A DNA stretch of 64,000 nucleotides. It comes from Symbiodinium natans (taxonomy: Eukaryota > Sar > Dinophyceae > Suessiales > Symbiodiniaceae). Every line of letters starts with the position of its first letter. Position 1 is the first letter of the stretch. Below are positions 22,279 to 31,337 of the stretch, in pieces. The position numbers were made by a program, and so were the translations under genes. The notes below the pieces were generated by a model. The model worked only from the letters and a program-made list of their open reading frames with translations, was not told where the DNA came from and did not search any database. Location: assembly GCA_905221605.1 (NCBI GenBank), contig CAJNDS010000007.1:2501-66500 (forward strand), in the 5' to 3' direction.

Positions 22279-22375
22279 CCTAAACCAGGCGTAGAACCCG
22301 CAAAACATACCTATACCACTACTGGGTCATGTTTAGGAATCCTTGAGGGGATCTACTTCAAGAAGGGGCACCTTT

Positions 22376-22412
22376 TTCTTTATTCCTGTAGGTTACTCTT
22401 GGGTCTAGAGGC
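22376..22412. mobile_element. Family C right-end fragment
   Basis: TTATTCCTGTAGGTTACTCT(TGGGTCTAG) only. Confidence 0.65.
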
Positions 22413-22439
22413 TTAAAGAAACCCTAAACCACTTGAGGG

Positions 22440-22588
22440 TATAGGGTTTAGGGTTTAGGGTTAGGGTTTAGGGTTTAGGATTTAGGATTTAGGGTTCAGG
22501 GTTTAGGGTTTAGGGTTTAGGGTTTAGGGTTTAGGGTTTAGGGTCTAGGGTTTAGGGTTTAGGGTTTAGGGTTTAGGGTTTAGGGTTG
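22440..22588 (+). repeat. TTTAGGG array, about 21 units
   Basis: Starts 28 bp after a family-C right end; a few single-base variants. Confidence 0.95.
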
Positions 22589-22757
22589 TTTGAGGTCACT
22601 GGCGAACCGTAAGAAGTGTCTTGAGACGTGCGAAAGCCCGAGGCAGCTTTGTTTTCGACACTTGGTTCGAGAGCGTGAAAGCGGCAACTTGGCCCAGAGG
22701 GTACATGCTGAGACCTTTTCAGCCGCAAGCCGTCAACCCTATCTTCGCGGCCGGGTA
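22589..22757 (+). CDS. Candidate exon, unknown
   Basis: Follows a 150 bp TTTAGGG array. It reads RSLANRKKCLETCESPRQLC, FRHLVRERESGNLAQRVHAE and TFSAASRQPYLRG, then a possible donor GG|GTAGTT. Confidence 0.42.
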
Positions 22758-22850
22758 GTTCACCCGTTTTAACCCTTTTGGTTACATGGAATCCAACTAC
22801 AAAGAAGGGTGAACCGTTTTTTGGCTAGGGTATTCAGCCCCAAGCTATTG

Positions 22851-22961
22851 CTTGGTAGTCCAGTGGTACCCTTGTCCCTTCTTGGGGTTTAAGGTTCCCT
22901 TATAAAGTAACCAACGCAAAAAAAGGCACCCTTATTATAATATGGCTACTGGGCTACCAAG
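22851..22961. mobile_element. Family D element
   Basis: CTTGGTAGTCCAGTGGTACC at the left, TACTGGGCTACCAAG at the right. Confidence 0.85.
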
Positions 22962-23026
22962 ATTGGGCTTGCGGGTTTAGGCTACGCCTTCTACCGAAAA
23001 AAACACAAACCTTAAACCTTATACAT

Positions 23027-23195
23027 CCGACACCAAAGCCCGAAAGCGCACACCTTCACCCATTGGGACGCCTGGGCTCAGAGTGTTTGTTTCTCCTTTG
23101 GGGCTGGTGGTCTATGTCGTACGACCAAGTTCCGGAAGTCCTTTTGACCGGTTGCATATGACGAGGAATCAGGCGAGGCTACTGAGGCAACCTAA
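23027..23195 (+). CDS. Candidate exon, unknown
   Basis: Open frame SDTKARKRTPSPIGTPGLRV, FVSPLGLVVYVVRPSSGSPF and DRLHMTRNQARLLRQ. A hydrophobic stretch (VSPLGLVVYVV) lies in the middle. The real exon may start at CTCAG|AG (23078). Confidence 0.42.
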
Positions 23196-23296
23196 ACCCT
23201 CAACCCTACACTGCAGGTAGTACATGATAGCATGCTTTGTTATCGTGTGGTCTTGCAGACTGTATATGGTGCATCATCCATCAGAGATGACATACC

Positions 23297-23536
23297 ATGA
23301 TTTCTGAAACAGTAAATAGATTCTCTGTTGTAGTTATCTTCATGTCTTTGTCAGAAAAATATCAACGGCGGCTCATGGCTTCCTATTTGAGAAGGAAGCG
23401 CTGGACTTCCACTGAGAAACTACACAAGACTCAGGTGACCTTCCCCTCGGCGAGCGTGCCGTTGGAAGCCGAAGACATAGAGGACGGACAATCGGTGCTT
23501 AGAATTCCTGAACCGGGTTTCAGGTCTAGGGTTTGA
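23297..23536 (+). CDS. Candidate exon(s), unknown
   Basis: A 79-codon ATG frame includes SEKYQRRLMASYLRRKRWTS then TEKLHKTQ and an acidic tail LEAEDIEDGQSVLR. It ends in array-derived residues. The region 23.2-23.5 kb has no telomeric repeats. Confidence 0.4.
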   Translation: MISETVNRFSVVVIFMSLSEKYQRRLMASYLRRKRWTSTEKLHKTQVTFPSASVPLEAEDIEDGQSVLRIPEPGFRSRV

Positions 23537-23929
23537 GGGATTCGGGGTTTGGCGTTTAGGGTTTGGAGCTGCATTGAGGTTAAGGATACGTTTTTTGCCA
23601 TAGAGCCCCTTGTTTACAAGGGCCCCTCACAAGAGACCCCACTGCTCTTCACGCCCCCATAAACCCTACACCCTACACCCTAAACCCTAAACCCTAAACC
23701 CCCACACAAGCCTTTTTGCAAGCTCCACAATCCGCCCCGCCCCTGAACAGGTCTTGCGGTCACATGGAGTTTATTGGGGGTCTCGAACCCTAAACCCTAT
23801 AAAGCCGAAACCCTCAAGTCCCTGAAAAATAAATGCCCAAAAACTCCTCGGAAACTTTCCCCGCACCTGAACCCTAAACCCTAAAGCCCGAAGCCCTAAA
23901 CCCTAAACCCTAAACAGTAAACCCTAAAC

Positions 23930-24050
23930 CCTAAACCCTAAACCTTAAACCCTAACCCCTAAACCCTAACCCTAAACCCTAAACCCTAAACCCTAAACCC
24001 TAAACCCTAAACCCTAAACCCTAAACCCTAAACCCTAAACCCTAAACCTC
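23930..24050 (-). repeat. CCCTAAA array
   Basis: About 17 units leading to an AACCAG acceptor. Confidence 0.95.
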
Positions 24051-24056
24051 AACCAG

Positions 24057-24127
24057 GCTCTCGCGCGCGCCGCGGACGACGCCCTGGCACTGATCCCGTC
24101 TACGAAGACCAGGCCCTCGTTGAACTG
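24057..24127 (+). CDS. Candidate exon, unknown
   Basis: Acceptor CAACCAG|GC, frame ALARAADDALALIPSTKTRP then SLN, donor CTG|GTATGG, with arrays on both sides. Confidence 0.4.
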
Positions 24128-24256
24128 GTATGGGGTTTAGGGTTTAGGGTTTAGGTTCAGGGTTTAGGGTGGGTCAGGATGTAGGGTTTAGGGTTTCGTG
24201 TTTCGGGTTCAGGGTTCAGGGTTTGGGGATTAAAAGCTTAGGTATTCAGGGTTTGT

Positions 24257-24303
24257 TTGTTCCCCCCCCTATTAAGGACTGTTAGTATAAGGGGGAACAT
24301 CCC
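24257..24303. mobile_element. Family A right half
   Basis: CTATTAAGGACTGTTAGTAT followed by AAGGGGGAACATCCC; the left arm is reduced to TTCCCCCCCC. Confidence 0.75.
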
Positions 24304-24666
24304 AACCTGTCGACTTTAGAGTCAGCGTCATTATTTCCAGGCTTCCAGGCTCACAGCAAACAATCAAGCACTGAGGCGCCTATGGGAAACACCGGCCCGG
24401 GATTAGGGTTTAGGGTTTAGGTTTAGGGTTTAGGGTTTAGGGTTTAGGGTTTAGGGTTTAGGGTTTAGGGTTTAGGGTTTAGGGTTTACGTTCGCCTTCA
24501 GCCACCTCTTCGGTTGCATCATTTGGCTGCCAAGCTTTGAGGGCTTGGGACCGGGAGCCGCGTCCTCCCTCCATGACTCCGGATGCGCCTGGCCTGTACA
24601 AGTACAATGATACCCCTAAACCCTAAACCCTAAACCCTAAACCCTAAACCCTAAACTCCGCGGGGC

Positions 24667-24764
24667 ATGGAAGCCGCCGCAAGTGGGCCCTGCCACTCTT
24701 GAAAGCTGTGGCGACCTGCTTACAAGAACCAGTGCGAACCACAAGGCGTAATACAGGGGCCTAA
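24667..24764 (+). CDS. Candidate terminal exon, unknown
   Basis: Frame HGSRRKWALPLLKAVATCLQ then EPVRTTRRNTGA and a stop, right after a CCCTAAA array. The alternating helix pattern could be a repeat-type protein end. Confidence 0.38.
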
Positions 24765-25127
24765 ACAATCACCAATACTGTTTTCAGAGTCCCGCACTAT
24801 AAACAGAAATATATTTGTACCCCAAAAGCCTATTTCAATTATTAAGTCCCGTATTTTAGTCAAGACCCAAACCAGGACCTCCCGTTCCTAAACCCTGATG
24901 AGACCTTTGGTTCATGGGTTTCCCTACTACCCCCCTCTATACTAAGCCCTCCTAGGCTCCCCCCCCATTATTAAGCCCTATTTAGGGTTTAGGGTTGAGG
25001 GTTTAGGGTTTAGGGTTTTAAGGTTTAAGGTTTAAGGTCTAGGGATAATGGCCTGATTAAGGTTTAAGGAGGGGGCCTGGGGCTGAGACCTTTGGTTTGG
25101 GGAACCAAATTCAAGACTTTGTTTAGG

Positions 25128-25246
25128 GATCTTTGTGGTGCTTTACTGTAACTTTTGATCCTTAGCCTTTTTGGGTTTATTGGGTTTCTTAACAAGGCAG
25201 CTAAAAGTTTAATTTGGTACTACCCTCCTACATGCAGTCAAGGGAT
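25128..25246. repeat. Dispersed repeat K, copy 1
   Basis: Shares GTGGTGCTTTACTGTAACTT, GATCCTTAGCCTTTTTGGG and CTACCCTCCTA with 57916-58030. No terminal inverted repeats seen. Confidence 0.82.
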
Positions 25247-25295
25247 GTATGCGTTGGGTGCGCTTTAGAGATGCTGTCTGGGGAAGATGTTGTAG

Positions 25296-25388
25296 AGTTT
25301 AGGGTTTAGGGTTTAGGGTTTAGGGTTTAGGGTTTAGGGTTTAGGGTTTAGGGTTTAGGGTTTAGGGTTTAGGGTTTAGGGTTTAGGG
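25296..25388 (+). repeat. TTTAGGG array
   Basis: About 13 perfect units. Confidence 0.95.
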
Positions 25389-25437
25389 CGCCGGTTTTCG
25401 TTTTAGGGTGGGGATTAGGGGGCTTAAATCCTTTCAG

Positions 25438-25491
25438 CAGATCCTGGCCAACCTCCTACCTGCAGCCGAATGCCTGAAGCCCATTCCCTAA
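25438..25491 (+). CDS. Candidate terminal exon, unknown
   Basis: Acceptor AATCCTTTCAG|CA, frame QILANLLPAAECLKPIP then stop. Confidence 0.38.
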   Translation, partial: QILANLLPAAECLKPIP

Positions 25492-25672
25492 CCCCTACCT
25501 CAGCCCTCCCCCTAAGCACCCTAAGAATACTTTGCGCCTAGCCCAGCTAACACCCAAAGCGCTAAACCCGAACACTCCCCAAGCTCTAGAGCCCCCTAAA
25601 CCCCAAACCCCAAACCCTAAACCCTTCCTCACCCTGAATGACAATCCAGTGCTACGTTTCTTACCATGCCAG

Positions 25673-25730
25673 GGCGTGTGACTCCACTCGCCTGGAGGCC
25701 CATCTGGGCTCTGTGCTGGGTTCCTTTTAA
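25673..25730 (+). CDS. Candidate terminal exon, unknown
   Basis: Acceptor ACCATGCCAG|G, frame ACDSTRLEAHLGSVLGSF then stop. Confidence 0.38.
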
Positions 25731-26021
25731 TCCTTAAACCCTAAACCCTAAACGCTAACCCTAAACCCTGTTCTAACCCTTAACCCGATTTTTTTGTTTT
25801 CTGCTCTTCTCAACCCTCAACTCTAAACCCTAAACCCTATAGACCCTAGACCTTACACCCTAGACCCCAACCCCAAATGCCTGCAGACCGTATAAGCCTT
25901 CAGTCCCAGACAGAATCCCTATAGACTCTACCCTCTAAACCCTTGTCGGTGGCAGGGTTGCGATACACCCGCAGCCATGGTGAACCAGGACTCCGTCAGA
26001 GACGAGGTCAGGATCGTTCAG

Positions 26022-26227
26022 TTGCAATTTCGACCCCTCTATCGTACCACGATTGGGCGTTTCGGACCTCGATGAGGTAAACTCGATGGAGAATGCGCTC
26101 GCGAGAGCCTTTCTTCGGGAAGGTTTCCCGAAAAGGAGGCAGGCCACCCCCGGCGTACCAGCTCCGGCACGAAGAATTATGTTTGAAATTCGCGAGGCTC
26201 CCGTAAAGCCCTTTCGCAACCTTTGGG
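26022..26227 (+). CDS. Candidate exon, unknown
   Basis: After TCGTTCAG, an open frame without early ATG reads CNFDPSIVPRLGVSDLDEVN, SMENALARAFLREGFPKRRQ, ATPGVPAPARRIMFEIREAP and VKPFRNLW, ending at a G|GTTAGGG donor that opens a telomere-like intron. The minus strand is also open here. The plus frame looks more like a protein. Confidence 0.5.
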
Positions 26228-26324
26228 GTTAGGGTTTAGGGTTTCGGGCTTCAGGGATGTTCAGGTTTAGGTTGTAGGGTTTAGTTCGGGTTTAGGAACT
26301 ACGTAGGATAGACTCTTCTGCCAG

Positions 26325-26525
26325 GAGGCCTTCGGGACATGTGGGAATCACGAGGATTATATTCAGAAATACCTTCAGAAGGTGTTAAGGGCCGTTGTGG
26401 TGTCAGATTGGCCCAAGCGGTCCGATCAGTTCCCAAAAGTCTACACGCCCTCCCAAATTGACCCACCCCCACAAGCCAAGCCAAGGCCAGAAATCCTTCC
26501 AACAACCCAAATCCCTAAACCGTAA
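26325..26525 (+). CDS. Candidate exon after short array-bearing intron, unknown
   Basis: Acceptor CTTCTGCCAG|GA. One frame reads EAFGTCGNHEDYIQKYLQKV, LRAVVVSDWPKRSDQFPKVY and TPSQIDPPPQAKPRPEILPT. A second frame (GLRDMWESRGLYSEIPSEGV) would fit the phase of the previous exon. Both are open, so the frame is unsettled. Confidence 0.42.
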   Translation, partial: EAFGTCGNHEDYIQKYLQKVLRAVVVSDWPKRSDQFPKVYTPSQIDPPPQAKPRPEILPTTQIPKP

Positions 26526-26559
26526 ATTAGGGTACCCTAGCCCGAAACCGCCCAAACCC

Positions 26560-26769
26560 TAAACCCTAAACCCCAAACCCAAAACCCCAAACCCCAAACC
26601 CTAAACCCCAAACCCCGAACCCTAAACCCTAAACCCCAAACCCTAAACCCTAAACCCCAAACCCTAAGCCCTAAACCCTAAACCCTAAACCCTAAACCCT
26701 AAACCCTAAACCCTAAACCCTAAACCCTAAACCCTAAACCCTAAACCCTAAACCCTAAACCCTAAACCC
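26560..26769 (-). repeat. CCCTAAA/CCCCAAA array, about 30 units
   Basis: The first half mixes AAACCCC and AAACCCT; the second half is pure AAACCCT. Confidence 0.95.
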
Positions 26770-26770
26770 T

Positions 26771-26851
26771 GCCTCCTTTGCGCGCAATCCGCAAGGCCCT
26801 CGCGTCGAAGATCGATGCGGCGGCCGCCGCCGTGGGCGGGTGGGCAGCTTA
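26771..26851 (+). CDS. Candidate terminal exon, unknown
   Basis: Frame LPPLRAIRKALASKIDAAAA then AVGGWAA and stop, right after a 200 bp CCCTAAA array. Confidence 0.38.
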
Positions 26852-27187
26852 GGAACCTCGCGTTTTAGGGTTTTAGGGGTTTAGGGTTTAGGGTTTAGGG
26901 TTTAGGGCTAGGGTTTAGGGTTCAGGGTTTGGGGTTTAGGGTTTAGGGTTTAGGTTTTTTTGGGGGTTGGCTCTGTTTGAGGCCTTGAATTCTGTTTCGT
27001 AGGTAAGGGTTTTAGGATTGTCAACCCTGAACAAGTCTAAATCGCTGAATGATGCCCTCAAAACCAGAAAAGCCTCAGGAGCTGATGCCAAAAACCCTAA
27101 ATCCTAAACCCTAAACCCCAAAGACACTAAACCCTAAACCCCAAACCCTACTCCCTAAACCCTAAACCCTAAACCCTAAACCCTTAC

Positions 27188-27314
27188 GTGCGAGACCTGC
27201 GCCCGAGACCTCCTGAGAATCTGAGGTCTGGCATCTTCGTGAGGTTGAACTACCTGTCGCCGAAGGATCTGCGACCCAAAAGCCTCACAAAGAAGATTCT
27301 GGGGATCTTGGCAG
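27188..27314 (+). CDS. Candidate exon, unknown
   Basis: Open frame VRDLRPRPPENLRSGIFVRL, NYLSPKDLRPKSLTKKILGI and LAG up to a G|GTTTAAG donor. Good protein-like composition; no family recognised. Confidence 0.48.
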
Positions 27315-27639
27315 GGTTTAAGTTTAGGGTTTAGGTGTTAGGGTTTGGGGTTCAGGGTTTAGGGTCCGAACCCTAAACCCTATGCCCGAAACCCCTCCTG
27401 AAAACTTCATAAAGCCAGAGTGACAGCAGAAAAGAGTGACAGCAGAAAAAAACGAAGGCGCTTTCTGAACGTGTTGAAGATGCTTCCTAGCCCTTAACCC
27501 GGAACCCTGAGCCCTGAAATCTGGGGGGATTCCCTATATGGGGGTCCCCTTGGCATCATGGTGTGCCGTACATGTAGGTGATGGGCAGTATTGGACCCAA
27601 TTGGAGAACTGCCCCATTCGGGGGCTTTGGGGTGTTTAG

Positions 27640-27878
27640 GCTTTTTAGGGTGTAGGGTTTAGGGTTAGGGTTTAGGGTTTAGGGTTTAGGGTTTAGGGTT
27701 TAGGGTTTAGGGTTTAGGGTTTAGGGTTTAGGGTTTAGGGTTTAGGGTTTAGGGTTTAGGGTTTAGGGTTTAGGGTTTAGGGTTTAGGGTTTAGGGTTTA
27801 GGGTTTAGGGTTTAGGGTTTATAGGGTTTAGGGTTTAGGGTTTAGGGTTTAGGGTTTAGGGTTTAGGGTTTAGGGTTT
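27640..27878 (+). repeat. Longest TTTAGGG array, about 34 units
   Basis: Perfect except for one ATAGGG unit; it abuts the candidate exon at 27885. Confidence 0.97.
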
Positions 27879-27884
27879 ACACTC

Positions 27885-27989
27885 TCAACGAGGATGCCGT
27901 GATGGATAACCTTGAGCACCTGGGCGCCGCCAAGAGGTGGCCAAAGATGCAGGCAGGGTCCGGGTGGTTTCAGGATATGATGGCTGAAG
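27885..27989 (+). CDS. Candidate exon, unknown
   Basis: Open frame LNEDAVMDNLEHLGAAKRWP then KMQAGSGWFQDMMAEG. It directly follows a 230 bp TTTAGGG array and stops at the TAG of the next array. Confidence 0.48.
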
Positions 27990-28027
27990 GGGTTTAGGGT
28001 TAGGATTTAGGGTAAGGGTTTAGGGTT

Positions 28028-28192
28028 TAGGGTTTTGGGGTTTTGGGGTTTTGGGGTTTTGGGGTTTTGGGGTTTTGGGGCTTTGGGGTTTTGGGGTTTT
28101 GGGGTTTTGGGGTGTTGGGGTTTTGGGGTTTTGGGGTTTTGGGGTCTTGGGGTCTTGGGGTCTTGGGGTTTTGGGGTTTTGGGGTTTTGGGT
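28028..28192 (+). repeat. GGGGTTTT octamer array
   Basis: About 20 octamers with scattered variants (GGGGTCTT, GGGGTGTT), preceded by TTTAGGG units. The 8-mer matches the telomere unit of some ciliates, but here it is a local variant of the heptamer. Confidence 0.95.
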
Positions 28193-28528
28193 TTAGGGCT
28201 TTTGGGATATTGCTTAAGGCAGCCCAGGGCCGAAGCAGCACGCGGGGATTTTTTCTGTCTCTTAGGATTCGAAATCCTAAAACCTTGGAAAGCCGCAAGC
28301 CCTAAACCCTAAACCCTAAACCCTAAACCCTAAACGTTCTCCAGCCTGAACTCTTCTGCAGCCCGTAGATCCACTGGCGTTTAGGCCTTAAGGACGTCAG
28401 GGTTCTGGATTGTGGCCTGGGATCGAGTGCTTCAGGTCTTTTAGGGCTTTGGGTGAAGGGGTTTAGGGTTTTAGGGTCTTAGGGTTTAGGGTTTGGGGTG
28501 TGGGGTTTGGGGTTCCAGGGTTTTTAAC

Positions 28529-28783
28529 CTGGTTGCTGTAAACAGCGGGGTTCTCCCTGAAAAAGTACTTGCCTAGCTGAACCTCTATGGGTTTGTTCTC
28601 AAGTTCGAGATGTTCATGACTTAGTTGTTGTTGAAGTACTCTTGTAGATACCGGCCGTTGATACTTGGATTCCGTATATAATGCACAGCCTCCCACCAAA
28701 AGGAACCCATAAACCCCGAGACCCCCAAACCATGTAGCAAGCGAGACGCAAACGAAAACCCTACATCTTGAGGCCCAAAGATC
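28529..28783 (-). CDS. Minus-strand exon with one membrane segment, unknown protein
   Basis: On the minus strand an 85-codon open block lies between acceptor TTGGTTTCCAG|GA and donor CAG|GTTAAA. It contains a hydrophobic segment (ATWFGGLGVYGFLLVGGCA) followed by a charged tail with LQQQLSHEHLELENKPIEV. One membrane helix near the N-side with a small soluble domain recalls Tim21/Coa1-type mitochondrial proteins, but I do not claim this. It is the only well-supported minus-strand exon seen. Arrays flank it on both sides. Confidence 0.55.
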
Positions 28784-28993
28784 CTGGAAACCAAGAATCC
28801 AAGAAGTCTTGATGCACCACCAAGAAGGGGCGCCGCCTCGATGAAGAAATTTGAGCCCGAAAAACCCTACAAGCCCCACATGTTGAGCCCTAAACCCTCA
28901 ACCCTCAACCCTCAACCCTCAACCCTGAACCCTGAACCCTAAACCCTAGCCCTAAACCCCTAACCCCCCGAAACCCCTGTCTGACCGACCTAG

Positions 28994-29083
28994 GAGGAGG
29001 TGCGAAGCTTGCAGCCAGGCCCACATCAAGGGAACCAGGGTCTCCGAACCACCCCAAATCTTCCACTCGAGCAGAAGCATTAG
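28994..29083 (+). CDS. Candidate terminal exon, unknown
   Basis: Acceptor GACCTAG|GA, frame EEVRSLQPGPHQGNQGLRTT then PNLPLEQKH and stop. Confidence 0.38.
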   Translation, partial: EEVRSLQPGPHQGNQGLRTTPNLPLEQKH

Positions 29084-29149
29084 AGGGTTTAGGGTTTAGG
29101 GTTTCGGGTTCAGGGTTTAGGGTTTAGGGTTGAGGATTTACGGTTCTTA

Positions 29150-29172
29150 GACTAGGACCAGGAGTAGGCCAG
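29150..29172. mobile_element. Family C left-end fragment ending in an array
   Basis: ACTAGGACCAGGAGTAGGCC is followed at once by TTTTAGGGTTCAGGG repeats. Confidence 0.6.
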
Positions 29173-29297
29173 GTTTTAGGGTTCAGGGTTCAGGGTGTAA
29201 GGTTTAGGGTTGAGGGTTCAGGGTTTAGGGTTGAGGGGTGTAGGGTTTAGGGTTTAGGGTTTTGAGTTTAGAGTGAAACGACCTTCGAGATAAGACG

Positions 29298-29663
29298 ATG
29301 GCCCTGGAGCCTAAAAGCCCAGGCGTCAGGGGTACTGGGCCGGGGGGGGGGGGGGTGGTTACGACCATGTTACTCTATCCATGCCCAAAACACCAGTATT
29401 CACAGCGTTTTTGCTCTTCTACACAACATGCTGCACGTTTGACGTGTCTGCAAACGGTGTGTCGTCCTGACAGGACAAAATTTCAAAAAGCATTGGTTTT
29501 TACAGTGTTTCTTGCGGTGGGACATCCTAAACTACTCTGCGCGTTCCCCAGAAAATGCATATACAGACTGCTTGAACAGCGAAAACCCAGGCGAAAACAG
29601 CGTCCGCACCTCCAAGTCACCAGGTTTTTTACGCGCCTGTGCTTATTGAGGTCCTTATTCTAA
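29298..29663 (+). CDS. ATG frame of 121 codons, doubtful
   Basis: One of the longest ATG frames outside repeats. It is rich in Cys, Arg and Leu, with no recognisable motif. The block has no telomere-like array from about 29.28 to 29.88 kb. I cannot tell whether it is coding. Confidence 0.25.
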   Translation: MALEPKSPGVRGTGPGGGGVVTTMLLYPCPKHQYSQRFCSSTQHAARLTCLQTVCRPDRTKFQKALVFTVFLAVGHPKLLCAFPRKCIYRLLEQRKPRRKQRPHLQVTRFFTRLCLLRSLF

Positions 29664-29740
29664 AGGAATTTTACTATTTGGGGGGCTATATTAGGAGTCC
29701 CCTATTTTCGTAAACTCCCATATTTCCGGGGTTTGGGGAG

Positions 29741-29877
29741 ATGGCGCGTTCTAGAGAGCTTTGGCGCAGGGTCCGTGGGCGACGACGTGGTCCGAGCGAT
29801 TGCTGCCGTTCGGATGCTGCTGTCCTTGACCAAGGCGGATGATTGTGAAGAACCAGCTTTCCGGGCGGGCGTGTTTG
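29741..29877 (+). CDS. Candidate exon, unknown
   Basis: Open frame WRVLESFGAGSVGDDVVRAI, AAVRMLLSLTKADDCEEPAF and RAGVF up to G|GTTAGGG, the start of an array. Protein-like, with helix-type periodicity. Confidence 0.48.
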
Positions 29878-30014
29878 GGTTAGGGTTTAGGCTTTAGGGT
29901 GTGGGGGTTTAGGGTTTAGGGTGTAGGGTTTTGGGTTTAGGGTTTAGGGTGTGATTTGCGACTGCTGTGAAGGCCTGGACCCCCAATTAGCGGGCATCCC
30001 TTGAACTAGTAATA

Positions 30015-30126
30015 CTAGGACCGGGAGCAGCCCCTTATTTCCTTTGTTTAGGGCTGGGGTTCCCTTATAATCCCCTTAACACCCAAAAGGGTACCCTTTG
30101 TATTCCTAGGTTACTCCTGAATCTAG
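30015..30126. mobile_element. Family C element, full copy
   Basis: CTAGGACCGGGAGCAG at the left, GGTTACTCCTGAATCTAG at the right, with GGTTCCCTTATAATCC inside. Confidence 0.85.
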
Positions 30127-30554
30127 GTGATACAGGGGTCGGAAAAATCACTAATAGTGCATACCCCTTGGTCCCTGTAGAACTATAAAAATAAAACCGC
30201 CGAAACCCTATTCTAATTGTCAAGGCTCCTATTTTTGATCTCCCCGACTGTTACATGCTTAAATACAAAAGTGGACATGAACTCTGAAATTAGAACTGTT
30301 AAGGGGACAGTTCGGGACGGTTTCTTAATGCCCATATTCAGTAATTAGGGTTTAAGGTTCAGGGTTTAGGTGTGTAGGGTCGGGGGTTTTGGGTTTAGGG
30401 TGGTATAAACTCTACATTCAACCACCACATTCCCCACACTCTGTAGAAACTGCGGAGCCTCCTAAGACCTAAGACCTACACCCTAAACCGGTGGCCCTTA
30501 CAGCAGCGGCTCCCCGAAACCCCATCTAACCCCTAAACGGGCTTTTCAGGGATT

Positions 30555-30664
30555 TAACCCCAAACCCAACCCCCAAACCCCAAACCCCAAACCCCAAACC
30601 CCAAACCCCAAACCCCAAACCCCAAACCCCAAACCCCAAACCCCAAACCCCAAACCCCAAACCC
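30555..30664 (-). repeat. AAACCCC array
   Basis: About 15 near-identical AAACCCC units ending in one AAACCCT. Confidence 0.95.
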
Positions 30665-30665
30665 T

Positions 30666-30759
30666 ACGCAACTCCCAGATACCCTACCGGTGCGCCTTAC
30701 TTCCCTGCAATCCATGGGGCTTCAACCTTGCCACCTGGAAAACCTGCTGAGCCCTAAAC
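30666..30759 (+). CDS. Candidate exon, unknown
   Basis: Open frame TQLPDTLPVRLTSLQSMGLQ then PCHLENLLSP, directly after a 110 bp AAACCCC array. It could belong to the CDC123-like gene downstream, but no motif shows this. Confidence 0.35.
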
Positions 30760-31265
30760 CCAAAACCCAAAACCCTCAACCCTGAGCCCTACGCCCTAAG
30801 CCCTGGCAAACCCCCTGAGCCCCCAAATCCAGAAAACAGACAACACCCTATATGGGCTTCAAGGCTTATCGCCCTGTCCCGGAATTCTTAGACATGCAAC
30901 ATGAAAAGGTTTAGGGTTTAGGGTTTAGGGTTTAGGGTTTAGGGTTTAGGGTTTAGGGTTTAGGGTTTAGGGTTTAGGGTTTACTCTGCAACTTGCAGGC
31001 CCTGTACAGGCCGCAAAGCCCCAAAGGTTAGGCTTTGGAGGTTGTGGGCCGGGAGCCTCCAACTCTGAAGCCCAAAGCCCCCCTAAGCCCCCTAAGCTCC
31101 CTAAACCCCTAACCCTTAAACCCTTAAACCCTTTAATGAAACCCTTAAACCCCTGAACCCCTAAACCCCTAAACCCCTACACCCCTAAACCCCTAAACCC
31201 CTATACCCCTCAACCCCTAAACCCCTAAACCCCCTAAACCCCTAAACCCCGAAACCCTAAACCAG

Positions 31266-31337
31266 GTGCAGTCTGGTCAAGAAGCCCTGTGGATGCTGAC
31301 CCACAGCCACCGGACCTTCTGGGGGGGTTCCTCGGAT
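31266..31337 (+). CDS. Possible CDC123-like upstream exon
   Basis: Reads VQSGQEALWMLTHSHRTFWG between acceptor AAACCAG|GT and donor GATG|GTGTAG. It resembles the DAxWIxxxxxLKC segment of CDC123. The junction to the next exon does not fit without another exon. Confidence 0.5.

Noticed and set aside
28028-28192. Ciliate (GGGGTTTT) telomere or ciliate origin
   Set aside because: The octamer run is embedded in heptamer arrays and contains intermediates, so it is a local variant.
28020-28312. Gly/Phe/Trp-rich and Pro-rich proteins
   Set aside because: They are translations of the GGGGTTTT octamer array in different frames.
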